A stretch of 64,000 nt of DNA, from positions 62,001 to 126,000 of the forward strand of contig JACGCN010000048.1 in assembly GCA_014905825.1 (NCBI GenBank). Reading direction: 5' to 3'. The notes beneath the pieces were generated by a model. It saw nothing but the letters and a program-made list of their open reading frames with translations. It was not told the origin of the DNA and ran no database searches. Below, in pieces: positions 1 to 12,100 of the stretch; positions within the stretch are counted from its first letter, which is position 1, and each line of letters begins with the position of its first letter. The translations under genes and the position numbers were made by a program. The stretch comes from Lyophyllum atratum. Its lineage: Eukaryota > Basidiomycota > Agaricomycetes > Agaricales > Lyophyllaceae.

Positions 1-495
1 CGACCACGATTTCGCAGTAGCATCGTAGATATAGATCGAGGAAGCCTTGGACGAGTCGGCGCCCATAACATAGATAGCATTTGAAAACTGTCAAGGTTAT
101 TTTGAGCAAGGTTTCCCATGACGGGAAATCGAGTGCCATTTACCTGGGACAAGTAGCAAGTCGGGTTAGCGCTGTCGAACGGACTGGAGGTGATCCACGT
201 CAGATCAAATTAGGGGCAATCATAGTCTGGAAAAACATACGGTCGGCCAGACGTGGTAATGTCCGCGGCAGTTCCTAACCCTCGCCGTCAGTCATGCACC
301 TCGGACCGCAGTCGACCCTGTAAAAAGCTTACCAGACGCCCATGAGTTCTGAGTCCCTGCGTCATAGTCTTTTCCGTTAAATCCAAATGCCAGCAAGTTC
401 CATTTGATGTCGAAGGCTACGCAGGAATTGCCAGCTGAGGCAACACTTGCCAGCGAAAGGGTAACGAGCGTCAAGAGAGAGGAGAAGCGGGGCAT
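1..495 (-). CDS. Secreted agaricomycete protein of unknown function, 5' part (runs off the window)
   Basis: Starts at the ATG at 495 with a clear signal peptide (MPRFSSLLTLVTLSLASVASA). Four exons join in frame: 495-333, 274-241, 183-144 and 87-1, with introns of 58, 57 and 55 nt that all have GT and AG ends. The mature protein begins NSCVAFDIKWNLLAFGFNGKDYDAGT, continues through GRPPFDSANPTCYLSQ and reaches SNAIYVMGADSSKASSIYIYDATAKSW at the window edge. I recognise this as a secreted family common in agarics, whose members look like beta-propeller or kelch-like proteins, but I know no proven function. The 3' part lies outside the window. A decayed second copy lies upstream at 1165-1410. Confidence 0.8.
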
Positions 496-1164
496 TGTTG
501 GAGGGGTTCAAGTCGTGGGTGGTGGCCGTAGGGGAAAGAGAGTGGAAGCTGTGACTACGTACGTCAACGAACTGTTGGAGTGAGAGGAAGTCTGGGAGAA
601 GAGATGGCCAAGTAAAAAATATAACCTTGTCAGCCTGCCTGGAAACCAAGCCCATGGGCCATCACCGACATCACGGCTATTTTTGGAGGCGCAGACCTCA
701 TTGCCGGATGCTTACTGCTATCCGTCCATCCATCCTCTTAGCGGGCTCTAGTAGCACATTTACTCGCTAGACTGCTGCTGTGACTCATACCATACGTGCT
801 ATTTACTCTCTCAATCCTTTGCAAGATTCAGATCCCGTTACAGCCACCTCTGATCCATTTGACATTCTCCACATGCATCATTGCACACTGCACAGGTATA
901 TAAGTCCAGTAGCAGGATTCGCTCCTGCATACGCTTCACATGACAGAGGGTGCTTGCAGGGGGATCCTGCCGCTACAGCCGTTTCTGTGTGCATACGGTC
1001 TCCAGTTCTTTTACTCTATCACCCCAACCCAACGCTATTACGAAGTCATCACCAAGCGCATCCAGTGTACCATTCTCATCTCCGGACATGTGTCGTCCCC
1101 TATGCATACCGTCAGAGTGATGTTTTTGCCTCTAGGGGACTTGACTTTAACTCAAGAGACGTAC
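496..1164. other. Gap between the secreted-protein gene and its pseudogene copy
   Basis: The part next to 495 should hold the minus-strand promoter of the secreted-protein gene. A TATATAA-like stretch lies near 897-904, but on the plus strand and with no gene attached. Open frames here (for example 780-1328 on the plus strand) show no recognisable protein. Confidence 0.4.
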
Positions 1165-1410
1165 GGCCGCCCAGAGTTAGTAAGGTCCGCGGCAGTTCCT
1201 GCAACACTGGGTCAAGTTTGCACGTCGGACTACATTCGATCCTAATGTTTCATCTGATTCCCGAATATTCCGATTACCAGCGTTATAGTCCTTTCCGTCG
1301 GATCCGAAGGCCAATAACTTCCAGCTGACGTCAAAGGCGATACAAGATTTGCCAGCAGACGCAACGCTAGTCAGCGAAAGGATAGAGAGCGTGACAAGAG
1401 ACGGGAGACA
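1165..1410 (-). pseudogene. Decayed second copy of the secreted-protein gene at 1-495
   Basis: On the minus strand the first two exons of the neighbouring gene recur. An exon-1-like block (about 1410-1270) reads SLVTLSILSLTSVASAGKSCIAFDVSWKLLAFGSDGKDYNAG. An exon-2-like block (1198-1165, 34 nt like its counterpart) reads GTAADLTNSGRP. The position of the start codon now reads AGA, the first splice donor is lost, and exons 3 and onward are not found at the expected spacing. It is therefore the 5' fragment of a duplicated gene, on the same strand as the intact copy. There is no sign that it makes a protein. Confidence 0.8.
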
Positions 1411-3214
1411 AGGTCTTTCTGGGGACTCGTAATACGATTATGGTTCCTGCGCGTGAAATGAGGTTGACTGTGGTGGGGGGATTATTGAAAGTCTGAATCG
1501 CGTTCCAGAGACTCCGTTCCCAGGTTTATTGCGAATAGAGGGGCGTTCAGCCGTGTAAACGGACCGATGTGAGTCAAGGAACCTGGAACTACGACGGAAT
1601 GTTGAGATCAGTTGAGATACTTGAATGAGGATGGGAACTTTGGAAGACGAGATAGGGTTGAGTAAACCTAACCCGAGGCTAACCTTAACCTAAGTAGCTG
1701 AGTCTGCTTCACCCTTCTTTAAATGGATCTTCACTCCGGGTGGGTGACCCCAGGAACCCCAAAGCTCAAACTAGATAAGCGGAGCCAGGTAACTTGTCTG
1801 TCATGTTCCATATGCTTTACTGGGGCTCGTCGACGACCCAACGGTCATGCCTACTCCCATGTGCATGAGGTATGACGGGCCAAAAGGTAAGCAGCTCCTC
1901 CATTCCATTTTAGGAGTGCTTGAGCTACTCATCAAGGTCCGAGCCCATGTCAGAGTCCCAAACGCCAGCTATCTCGTCGTCGCTCGTGAAATCCTCTCGC
2001 GCGCTCGGACCACTCTTTCGAGAAGTTCTCGCATGCACTGGATAAGAGACCCGGCGACTTGGTAGTCCAATGGTCTTCCCTTGCAAGTTGCCACTCTACA
2101 CAGGGACGCACACATGAGGTCACAACCTTGAAGAGACTTGTGGGATCTCCATCTTGACTTAGGCCGGTTTTTATCCTTGCTTTTCTGCTGTTGGTAGACC
2201 AGTCTCAGGTTTTACTTTGCTTTGATCTCCTCGGAATGGAAAGGACTTACCGCACACGATCGCACGTCTTCCTTGTGTTCGTTACTTTGGAGCGATCGCC
2301 AAGTACCTCGCTGGGCAAGGTATACGGGCGCTGCCGATCACGTAGTTGTCGGAGGATATATCTCCTGCTTGTGAAGCACCCATGATGCACGACAGCGGTT
2401 CAGCTCCTACAAACCGGAACACTCTCTCATAGTCACAGAAAGGCCATCTGTACCGAGTACCCTAAGCCTGAACCCAGAAAAGAAAAACTTTCAGAAGGCG
2501 GCAAGCTTTTGCGCCATAAGCGGTTTTGGTTTGCATGGTTTTACCTCTTTTCGACGTTGAATTCTTTAAGCCTAAGTCATTTATTGTTAGCGACTTCGAA
2601 CCAAAATCAGCAGGGTGAGGAATTGAATAACTTGAGTCGTCCTGATTGGTTCTGGATGTGCTTTAGCCAGACTTTAGCGCTGATCACAAGCGGAATATGC
2701 CAAAAGCAGTGGCGCATCGTGTCCAACTTTGACCGTCGATTCCGATCCGATTCGCGAAGCCTCGAAGAACATGTCACATGATGGTGAACAAAAATTTGAA
2801 GTTCAGCCGGAGTCCAAACCCAGCGGAGGTTTTAACGAACGACCATGATCCCACAATCGCCTACATAGCTCAGGCTTGATTTGCAAATTGGCTGAGCACT
2901 CACAAACGTTTTTACATACATGGGTGATCATGTTCCCTCGGACGCAGAATGCTATGAGTAGCTCCTTGGAAAAGCCTACTCTGGACCCCCGCCACCGCCT
3001 TGTCTCCACCAATAATAGACTCCGGTCCACACCTGCCAAACCAGCCACTCAGTGCATCAATGATTGCAGGTTTACTTTACTCTGTGCTTTACAGGGGACC
3101 GGCAGTCACGGTGCACGGTTGAATTGAAAAGGGAGAGGTACGCTCGTGTTCTTCATCCCCTCCCTTTCCAAAAATCAGTCATGGTTTTTGGTATCAACTT
3201 GAACGGTCCTGAAT
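1411..3214. other. 1.8 kb gap upstream of the desaturase
   Basis: No recognisable gene. Short open frames (such as 1847-2065 and 2509-2781, plus strand) lack similarity to anything I know and lack convincing splice partners. The last hundred bases before 3215 are pyrimidine-rich (CCCTCCCTTTCC near 3160), as is usual for fungal core promoters, and probably belong to the desaturase promoter. Confidence 0.4.
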
Positions 3215-5206
3215 ATGAAGCAAGGTGCGACGTACGATGATCGCGCCACCGCGCGTCTATCTCACTCATTATATCGCAGGCTCAAGAGGCCTTTCAAGCC
3301 TCCCACAGTGACGCTGAAAGAGATTCACGATGCGGTGCCGAAGCATCTGATGAAGAGTAAGCTGCTCATCTCCACCGATAACAGACTCGTTGTTGAAGCT
3401 GCTGGAATATCATTAGAGAGCGCTACTAAGGCCGCTGCATATGTCCTCCGCGATATCACCTTCACCCTTCTCCTGTTCAAGCTTGCGTCCATGATCGGAC
3501 CTTGGGCAGAGACTGACTTCGGAGGCTATGTGACATCTGGATGGCACAAGACTCTAGTCAAGTCTTCTCTGTGGCTCACGTACTCGTGGGTTCAAGGTAT
3601 GGTCTGGGCGGGGATTTTTTGCCTCGGTATGATTCTACACCCATCCCAAGTGACAGTCTTCTGATGTTATTGCAGGCCACGACGCTGGGCACGGCACGCT
3701 CTTTGAGAGTAGCAAGGTCAACAACGCCGTCGGATTTATTCTTCACACTGTACGTATTGCAAGTGGGAGACAAATTCAATAATCTGACCCTCCGTTAGTG
3801 GCTCTTGATTCCTTATTACGCTTGGCGTTCGACCCATCATGCTCACCATGTTAGTTCAACTGCAAAATTTCGCCGAAGACCGCATCTCACTATTTTGCAC
3901 AGAAAGCGACTGCGTCTATGGAGCGTGACGAGAATTACGTTCCCTACACTCGCAGCGAGTACAATCTACCCGATGAGAAGAAGGCGACGAAGTTCGACTA
4001 CGCTGAAGTGTTCGAGGAGACCCCCATCGTTACTCTGGTCCGCATGTTGGTCATGCAAGGACTGTAAGTCAGATATCCTTTTGCTCAGGCTCTAGCAGGC
4101 TGATGCATGACTTAGTGGCTGGTGGCTCTACCTAGCGAAGAACACGATGGGCTCCAAAATGTACCCGCCTGGAACGAATCATTTTAGCCCCGAATCGCCG
4201 CTCTTCAAGAAGGAGCAACGTGAGTATCATGGAACCAGACATCTCAAGTCGCCGGCCATGAGATCTCCTTCTAACGGAGCATATTCGCAGGAAACTCAAT
4301 CATTATCTCAAACATTTCTTTGGCTGCCATGTCAGCGCTTTTGATGTATGTCGGGCCCGGCCTCGTGGCCCGGTATTACCTCGCTCCTTACATAGTATGC
4401 AATCTACCCCATTATCGTCCGAATCATTCAATCTGACACTGCCCGACAGCTCACCAACCACTGGTAATTACCCTGTCCCATCGCCGTCTCGCAGCTCACC
4501 TTATTGGACGTATTCAATTCTAGGATCGGTACGTCAGACACCGAGTAACGGACCGCGTCCATTTCTGACAGACTCATCTTATCTAGTTATGTTCACCTAT
4601 TTACATCACTCGGACCCCACAATACCCCATTACAGGAAATCCGAGTGGTCGTTCCTTCGCGGAGCAGCTGCCACCGTCGATAGGCCGCTTCTTGGCTGGA
4701 TGGGCCGCTTCTTTTTCCACAATATCTCTCATGATCATGTTGCCCATCGTATGTTTCCTTCGGCGTTCTATTTTCTCGCCCGAACAGCGCTCATACTATC
4801 TTACTTTGGTCAGACTTCTTCATCAAAGCGCCTTTCTGTGAGTGACGATACCATGGTTCACCATACTCTACTAATTATGTTATCTCCCAGATAACGGCCC
4901 CCAGATCACGAAGGCCATCAAGACTGTTCTGAAGGACGATTATAACTACGACTCCACAGTATGTTCATCTCGGCCCTTTGCAAAGTATCAAATGCTGATT
5001 ATCTGACACAGCCTACCTTCTACGCCTTGTACCGCTCCTTCACCCAGTGCTTGTTCATTGAAGAGGATGGTGGCATTGTCTTCTATAAGAACAAAGACGG
5101 CGTTGCCGCCAGAGAAATTGAGCAGACCGCTGTGAAGGAAATCCAGGAGAGCGGGTGGAATCCAGACGCACAGGATAACAATATTGCGTTCCCCAAGCTG
5201 GATTGA
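3215..5206 (+). CDS. FAD2: Delta-12 (oleate) fatty acid desaturase
   Basis: Integral ER-membrane desaturase that inserts the delta-12 double bond into oleoyl chains to make linoleate, using cytochrome b5 as electron donor. Twelve exons give a 447-residue protein: 3215-3596, 3676-3749, 3799-3849, 3903-4063, 4116-4219, 4291-4394, 4450-4463, 4524-4528, 4587-4748, 4814-4837, 4891-4958, 5012-5206. All joins keep frame, and the length matches the family (about 440). The three histidine boxes that bind the di-iron centre are present: HDAGH across exon 1/2, HHAHH in exon 3, and HVAHH across exon 9/10. Other family marks are NHWIVMFTYLHHSDPTIPHYR and FFHNISHDHVAHH. Exon 8 is only 5 nt (GATCG) and is needed to restore NHW-IVM. 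Single gene with no lesion seen. Confidence 0.96.
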
Positions 5207-5687
5207 TCTAGACTCAAACTAGATGCCAGTCATTTAGGGCTTGGAATGTTTTTTAATAGCTTATAGATGACAGATTAAATCGACATTCCTGCAGAACAGA
5301 ATCACGCAGACATCAGTACAGCCACACGTCAACGCGGTAGGACTCAATAACTACATCTTCTAGAGGACAAATGGACGCCGATTCTACGAAGACTCAGTCC
5401 AGATCACTTAGAGCAATGAATCACGTATAGTGGCATCGATAATCATCGTATTAGCGAATTGTTGAGAAAAATAGAACGCTAAATATACAGCGCGAAATTA
5501 GGCCCAAAGTGAGTGAAGAAGATGTGCTATTTCACAGCTGAGAGAGCTGATATCTATAACGAAGTAGCGACAAAGATGACAATGTCGGAATGTATAATAT
5601 GCAAGTCCGCGGGTGCGAAAGATGCTGAATGATAGCGATGTTGCAGAAGTTATTAAAAAAAACGAGTAAGAACAGACTTTTCCATAA
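5207..5687. other. Convergent 3' region between desaturase and DUF3433 gene
   Basis: About 480 bp, AT-richer than its surroundings, holding the 3' UTRs of the two convergent genes. No gene or repeat was seen. Confidence 0.5.
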
Positions 5688-8600
5688 TTAGACATTATCG
5701 TTGTTAGGACGCGGCGTGCTCGGAATCGACGGGGGCTTGGAGAAAGTCGAGAAGCGCTTGCTCAATCTCCGCTGCCCCTGCAGCGCGGCAAAAATCGACT
5801 TACGGCCCTCCGTCGGGCTAGCAGCAAACTCATACCCCTCCTCACCCTCCATGATAATTTTCATCGTCTGCGGGTCGATTCGGAACTTCCTGTTCTGAAG
5901 CGCCTGGGTGATGTCACTTTGGTGCTGGCGACCAGCGAGGAGGTTGCCCATGCCGGTCTGGGCGCCAATGGAGACAGCAGAGGCGATGGTGCCAGGCTCG
6001 TGGCGGAGGCGCAATCGGCGCCGATCGGTACGGTGAAAAAGATGGACAATCGTGCCGAAAAATGCCAATAGAAGCATGGCGGCCGCTAGGAGATGGGTAG
6101 CGGTGCCACTGGTGAGCGAGGTATATTAGTGGGGGAAAGTACCAAAATGAAGGCGGCTCGACCATACCTTAACCAGACGCGCTTCTGAATGGTCTTAACC
6201 TGCATTGTGATACGTTCTGTGCTGGGCAGGAAATATACGGTTCTGGCAATGAGCGCAAGATACGTAGTCTATAGTAGGTCAATGGCGATGAGTACAAGAA
6301 GTATGGAAAGATGAGAAGATCGACTCACGTAGACCCGAGTCGACAAGTCCACGAATTTATTCGCATCAAAGCTCCCCAGCAGCCCCTCAGGGCTCTGAAC
6401 GGCTGCCTGATAAACCGCAGCAGGAAGCTGCAACTGCGTCGACCTCTGTCTACCCAGCACAAACTGATCTGGGTTCGTCAGATTGAACTGTACACCGTTA
6501 TAGGCGCGGCCAAGCAGTGGCGCGCCGGTGACGTTAGCAGAGAGCGAAGAAAAGTTCGAGGAGGAACCAAATGGTTGAAGCTCCGTGACTTTTGTGAGGT
6601 TTCCGCTTGCTATGTCTACGTTAACGTTGACATCCCAGAAAGTAAGGGAGGGGAAGCAGAAGGTGGCTGAGGCTTTCGGAGTGGGCTTGTAGCTGGAGGA
6701 CGATACATATAGCAAACATAAAGATAGAGGAGGATGAAGACGCACGTGAAGAACCAAAAGACGATGGGCGTAAACTGTGGTGGCTGTGCTGCAGTGCATC
6801 CCGGAAGATCGACGCCTGCAGAACAGAAATTGTTAGAGCTCCGATAATCGAGACGTACACTGGCAGGGGCTGTTTACCAAAGAGCGTTGTAGTATTGTTG
6901 CCCACGATCCACGTAAGACCACATCCGTTGGCATTTGCGGAATTTGTCCAACCAGGACCAAGCGGGTCTCCATCCGGTCGCTGTACCATATCGACCTATT
7001 ATGAAAGCTCATTACGCAGGATAGAATGCATGAAGATGCAACGACCTACATTGGCGGGGATACATCCACTGTCGCTTTTTATCGCTGTGGTGTTTGCGAA
7101 GACGGTACCATTGGAAACCGAATCAGTGGGCAGCTACAATGTGATCAGAATTTGTAACGTGATACTATGACGAATGGCTGACTTGAAAGGGTGCAACTGT
7201 GTACTGCCCATTGATAAAGGGAGGGTCGCCGAGATGGTAAAGTACGGACGCTGATGCATAGCCAGCTGCTGTAACAAACGCTGTTCCATAACGGTATGTT
7301 AGAAGCACACTTCAGACGACAGCTCAAGACAAAAATTACATGTTAGATCATTAAATTGTAGGTCTTGATTGAGTCCAACGGCAGCCAGATTATTCAGGGT
7401 GATATCTATGATAAAGAGACTTCAACGCGTGTTATGCAGGGTGACAAAAAAAGACTTCGTACCCGGCTCCGGCAACCATGTGTCCTTCACTACAAGCAAT
7501 GCTGCGGCAAGGGGCTGAAATGCCAGGGACAACACGACCATAAGGCTGGCGAGGGCCACGAGATAGTGTTTGTTGTATGCTGCATTTGTCCATACCACAA
7601 AGTTGCTGCAAGCGGGAAGATTAGCGTGAATGTAGGTAAGAAGTGGGATGAGTACGTACTTGGTTCGGGTATAATCCAAGAGGAGACTGCGATGAGGCGG
7701 TGAGTCACCATGGACAAGGTCAACATAAGGCTTTGTGAAATGAGCAAGCTGGCAACGATCAACGGGTCAATATATGCCGTACCTGCATTTTCTTGATCTC
7801 GATATCGGTCCACGTCCATAAAGCAACAAGCTACACCAAGGGCTTCAGCCTCAATGGCGACCAGGACATAGATGAAGGCGAACGCACAATAGCAGCCACT
7901 GCAACCGGAGGCAGAGTCTATGGAAAGGGAAAGTTGGTCAAAGCAAACGTCAAAAGGTCGGGAACTTACATAGACGTAATGCAAGATACTCGTCTCACTT
8001 CCAACATCTCTCTTCGTCGGCCATCCTATAGATAACCTTCCTCAGCGTTGGGTATCTGCCAAGTTCGGCGCCATCACATACCCTGGTTCTTGTTGCTGAA
8101 GTGAAGAGCAACCTCGAGCCCAACGGCCCCGCCAGCTAGAACGAGGATGAAAGGAATCCAAAACCAGGGTCGTAGCGGCCACGGCACCCAGCCTTCGTCT
8201 TTGGGGTCGTCAAGCGGCGGGCTCTCTGTCCATAAGCATCTAATGTAAGTATGTGGCGAGAACCTGACGGTATCAAAAGGCAATTACTCTGAGGTTGGGA
8301 TAGCTTCTCGGTGGAGCCTCGATACGAGGCGAATTGAACATGGGGAGGATCAGGATCGAGTAGTCGCTGCGAAGGGGTGGATGGAGGTGTGTCGCTCAGG
8401 GTCCGGGAGTGATTCTGGAACAGTATTGAAGGTCAAAACATGACCTGTGATAACCGCCGTGGATGGGCTCACCCTGTCGTAGGCCGATGTCGATAGAGGT
8501 ATTACCATAGCACCTTTTGGTAGAGGCAAAAGGCTGGTTCGGTTTCGGGACGCCGTGCCTGCGGTCTGAGCATGTTCAGTGGCGTGTTTTCCTGCGCCGT

Positions 8601-8706
8601 CTAAATGCCCCAGTTCATCTGCAGATACGGCAGTAGCATCGGATGCATCAGAATCTTGTGTCCGATAAGGTAGACGGGCAGCCGTAGGAGAGGGAACGGG
8701 GGACAT
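5688..8706 (-). CDS. Large multi-pass membrane protein, DUF3433 family
   Basis: Starts at the ATG at 8706. First exons are 8706-8473, 8414-8288 and 8225-8082; many more follow, ending with the stop at 5688. A Ser/Pro-rich cytosolic N-terminus (about 120 residues) leads to a first membrane segment (WPLRPWFWIPFILVLAGGAVGLEVALHF). Later blocks match the fungal DUF3433 pattern: YVYTLPPVAVAAILVALWTWTDIEIKKMQ, PYVDLVHGDSPPHRSLLLDYTRTK, NKHYLVALASLMVVLSLAFQPLAAALL, TAFVTAAGYASASVLYHLGDPPFI, a long loop, and a C-terminal membrane segment (HLLAAAMLLLAFFGTIVHLF) with a basic cytosolic tail. The extracytosolic loop carries several N-x-S/T sites. Function is unknown for the family. Family assignment is from recalled pattern and all exons join without a lesion that I could find. 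Confidence 0.85.
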
Positions 8707-9123
8707 GGCGGTGGTAGGTGGAAACAGATCAAGGCGTCAATGCAGTCTCTCAGGTTATGTGGGCACGCGGCACAGCCAGGGCATTATACATCCCACGGCA
8801 ACCCAGCCGCCACCTGCCTTCCTTTGTATTCCATCTGCCCAACTATCTGACCCATCATCAGTGTGTCTTCTAATGATGAAAGATGGCTGGTAGCTGTTCT
8901 GGGCAGCCATCAGCGCCTGCCCGTAGCTGCAGTCAACGGTAATTGCAGCTGAGATGGACGTCGGAAAAAGTAGATGGCAGGTAGTCAGGACTCCGAAGCG
9001 TGCGGCAGCAACACGACTCACGAGTGCCAAGTGCAGCGTGCCAAGTCACGGATCTAATCTATCAGATTTGTGACTCAAGTATCACGGGATGTGACGGTCC
9101 TCGCGTCTATCTTTCAAACGTCA
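8707..9123. promoter_or_regulatory. Bidirectional promoter region, DUF3433 gene / MSH2
   Basis: 417 bp between two divergent start codons. It must contain both promoters. No clear TATA box was seen on either side and nothing else is recognisable. Confidence 0.5.
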
Positions 9124-12100
9124 ATGGCGCTCATGTACGGCAAGGAAAAAGACGGCGAGCAGGATGTTGCTGGTATGTTTGTGTGCTGTCTGGCAACTTT
9201 TCATCACTGAAGGCTCCCAGACCAAACCACAGATCCCGGTTTCATCTCGTTCTTCTCAAAGTTGCCCGCAAAGTCACCCGAGACAGGCACTTTGCGTCTT
9301 TTCCACCGCACAGGGACTGACCCCTACTATGCTGTCTACGGTCCAGATGCGCTTTTCGTCGCCCAACACACGTATCACACGAACTCCGTCATCAAGTACC
9401 TTGGAGCTGGTGGCCGTGCTGCTGGCCTGCCCAGTGTCGCATTGAAAGTCACCGTAGCGCAGATGCTGCTCAGAGAAGCACTTACAGTCAAACAACTGCG
9501 TGTCGAAATATGGGAACCAGAGCCAGGACAGGGGAAAAAGTGTGCAAAGTTTCGTTTAGACAAGGAGGTACTCGCGATATCATCTTTATGACGCAACATA
9601 CTCACTGCGTGACAAACTCTAGGCTTCTCCGGGCAATTTGCAGGAAGTTGAAGACCTGCTTTTTGGAAACTCTGATATCCTATCAGCCCCAATAGTCATG
9701 GCTATAAAGCTTGCTTCCGCGCCTGCTGCCTCAGGCGCAAAAATGAAGACAGTTGGTGTTGCTTTCGCAGATACCAGTGTTCGGCAGTTGGGGGTTGCAG
9801 ACTTTGTCGACAACGACCTTTTCTCAAATACCGAGGTCATTTTCTTGACTGCATTATTCCAAGGATGTAACTGAAGATCATGTCGCAGTCGCTCATAATT
9901 CAACACTCGGTCAAGGAGGCCATTATGCCGTCTGGAACAACGTCTGGAACGACTGATCGAGACATTGACTTGAACAAGCTGAAAGCCGTGCTAGATCGGT
10001 GTGGCGTTGTAATCTCCGAGAGAAAGCCAAGTGCGTTATTTGTTATTCAATCCACCGCATTCTATCTCATCCATTGCTAGGCGAATTCACGGCCAAAAAT
10101 ATCGCGGACGATATACCACGCCTTCTTCAATCCTCATCAGCTTCCGCTAGTTCGACCGCCGACGCTACGTTAACGATACGTACGTGTTTTTGCCATCGAG
10201 ACCCTCCAAGTTACTGATGCTCGGACCGCAGCCGAATTATCCCTCCCAACTGCCCCGTCAGCCCTTTCGGCTCTCATCTCATACCTTTCTCTTACATCCG
10301 ACCCCTCAAACCACGGGTCATATACCCTCCGCACGCACGACCTTTCCCAATACATGAAGCTGGACGCTAGTGCCCTAAGAGCGCTGAACCTCACGGAAGC
10401 TCCGGGCAACGCAGTAGGTGTACCCCCTTTCCACATAGCCGGATCTCAATTTTAACATCTAGGCGACGACAACGCGTAATACGACATTACTGGGCCTTCT
10501 GAACAAATGCAAAACTGCACAAGGAACGAGGCTTCTGGGTACATGGCTCAAGCAACCTCTCGTCAACCTGCATGAGATTCGTAAGTCAATATTCCTCATT
10601 CTCTTCTCCATCCATTGACATCATGTTGCCTAGGGAAACGGCAGAACCTGGTCGAAACCTTCTTCGAAGACACGAATACTCGCAGGACGCTTCAGGTTAG
10701 TCGGTGCATCTCCTCGGGATCACTTTACTCCTGCTCACTGAACGTACTAGGACGATTTCATGAAAGTCATGCCAGATATGCATCGGCTAAGCAAACGGTT
10801 CCAGAGGTCTGTGGCGTCTCTCGAAGACGTCGTTCGCGTCTACCAAGTGGTTATCAAAGTATGTTCCCTTCTTCCTGCCTGGATATCCATTCCAGACCTG
10901 CCTCGACCTAGCTGCCCGGTATGATTGAGGCCTTGGAAGGTGTGCAAACCGATAAAGAGGAATATTCCGCACTTGTCGAGGAAACGTACCTCAAGTTGTT
11001 AAGGGTAATTTTTAAGTTTGATCTTTTTATCCAGAAGCAGACTTACAGCCGCGTCGCATAGGAATACAACGGAAGTCTTGCGAAGTACAGCGAAATGGTC
11101 GAGGAAACACTGGATCTCAATGAACTCGATAACCACAACTATGTCATCAAACCCGACTATGATCCGAGGCTGAAAGAGCTCGCAGCAAAACTAAGCAATG
11201 TGCGCAAACGACTGCTAGACTATAGTACTAGTTTTGCTAATTTCAGTCTAGGTTCGAGATGGTTTGGACAAAGAACACCGCGCGGTTGGAAAAGACCTAG
11301 GTCTCGAGCTCGACAAGAAGCTGCATCTCGAGAACAACCAAGTCTACGGATATTGTTTCCGCATAACCAAGAATGTGAGTTCCTCTGCACATCCTTCTTG
11401 TCTACAAATACTGAGCGAACCTTACAGGATGCAAAAGTGCTCACGAAGAAGTATATCGAGCTTGGGACGAACAAGAGCGGCACCTTTTTCTCGACGCGGA
11501 AGCTGAAAGACCTTGCGGAGGACTTCAAGGAGTTCTCGCAGAATTATACGAGGACGCAAAGTGGGCTGGTGAAGGAGGTCGTCACTATTGCTTGTAAGTC
11601 TCAGTTCCAGCCCACCCGGTGACTATTGCTGAAGAGGTCAACTCTAGCAACTTATACCCCTGTTCTCGAGTCGCTCGATAATGTCATCGCCCATCTCGAT
11701 GTCATCCTCAGGTAAGTCTGATGCTGGTCTTAGCATGACCACTGGCTGACTATAGTATTAGCTTGGCGCATGTATCCTCACATTCAACCGATGTCTATGT
11801 GAAGCCAAAGGTCATCGAGAAAGGTACACTTTCCACATGTCCGCCGTATGCCTTCTTATCGTACAAGTATGTCACAGGCTCAGGTAATCTTGTCCTCATT
11901 GAATCACGACACCCATGTTTGGAGGTCCAAGATGATGTTTCGTTCATTGCCAATGACGTTGAAATGATCAAGGGTATGACATCCTCATCTATCAGACTAC
12001 AAATCACTCATTATGTACCACAGGCAAGAGTGAATTCCATATCATAAGTAAGCCAGAACGCCTCACATTACACCTAAAAAGTTGTTAACACCCTTCATCA

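Noticed and set aside
897..960. Possible tRNA or hairpin near TATATAAG and AGCAGGATTCGCTCCTGC
   Set aside because: There is a small stem-loop but no cloverleaf, A box or B box, so no tRNA is supported.
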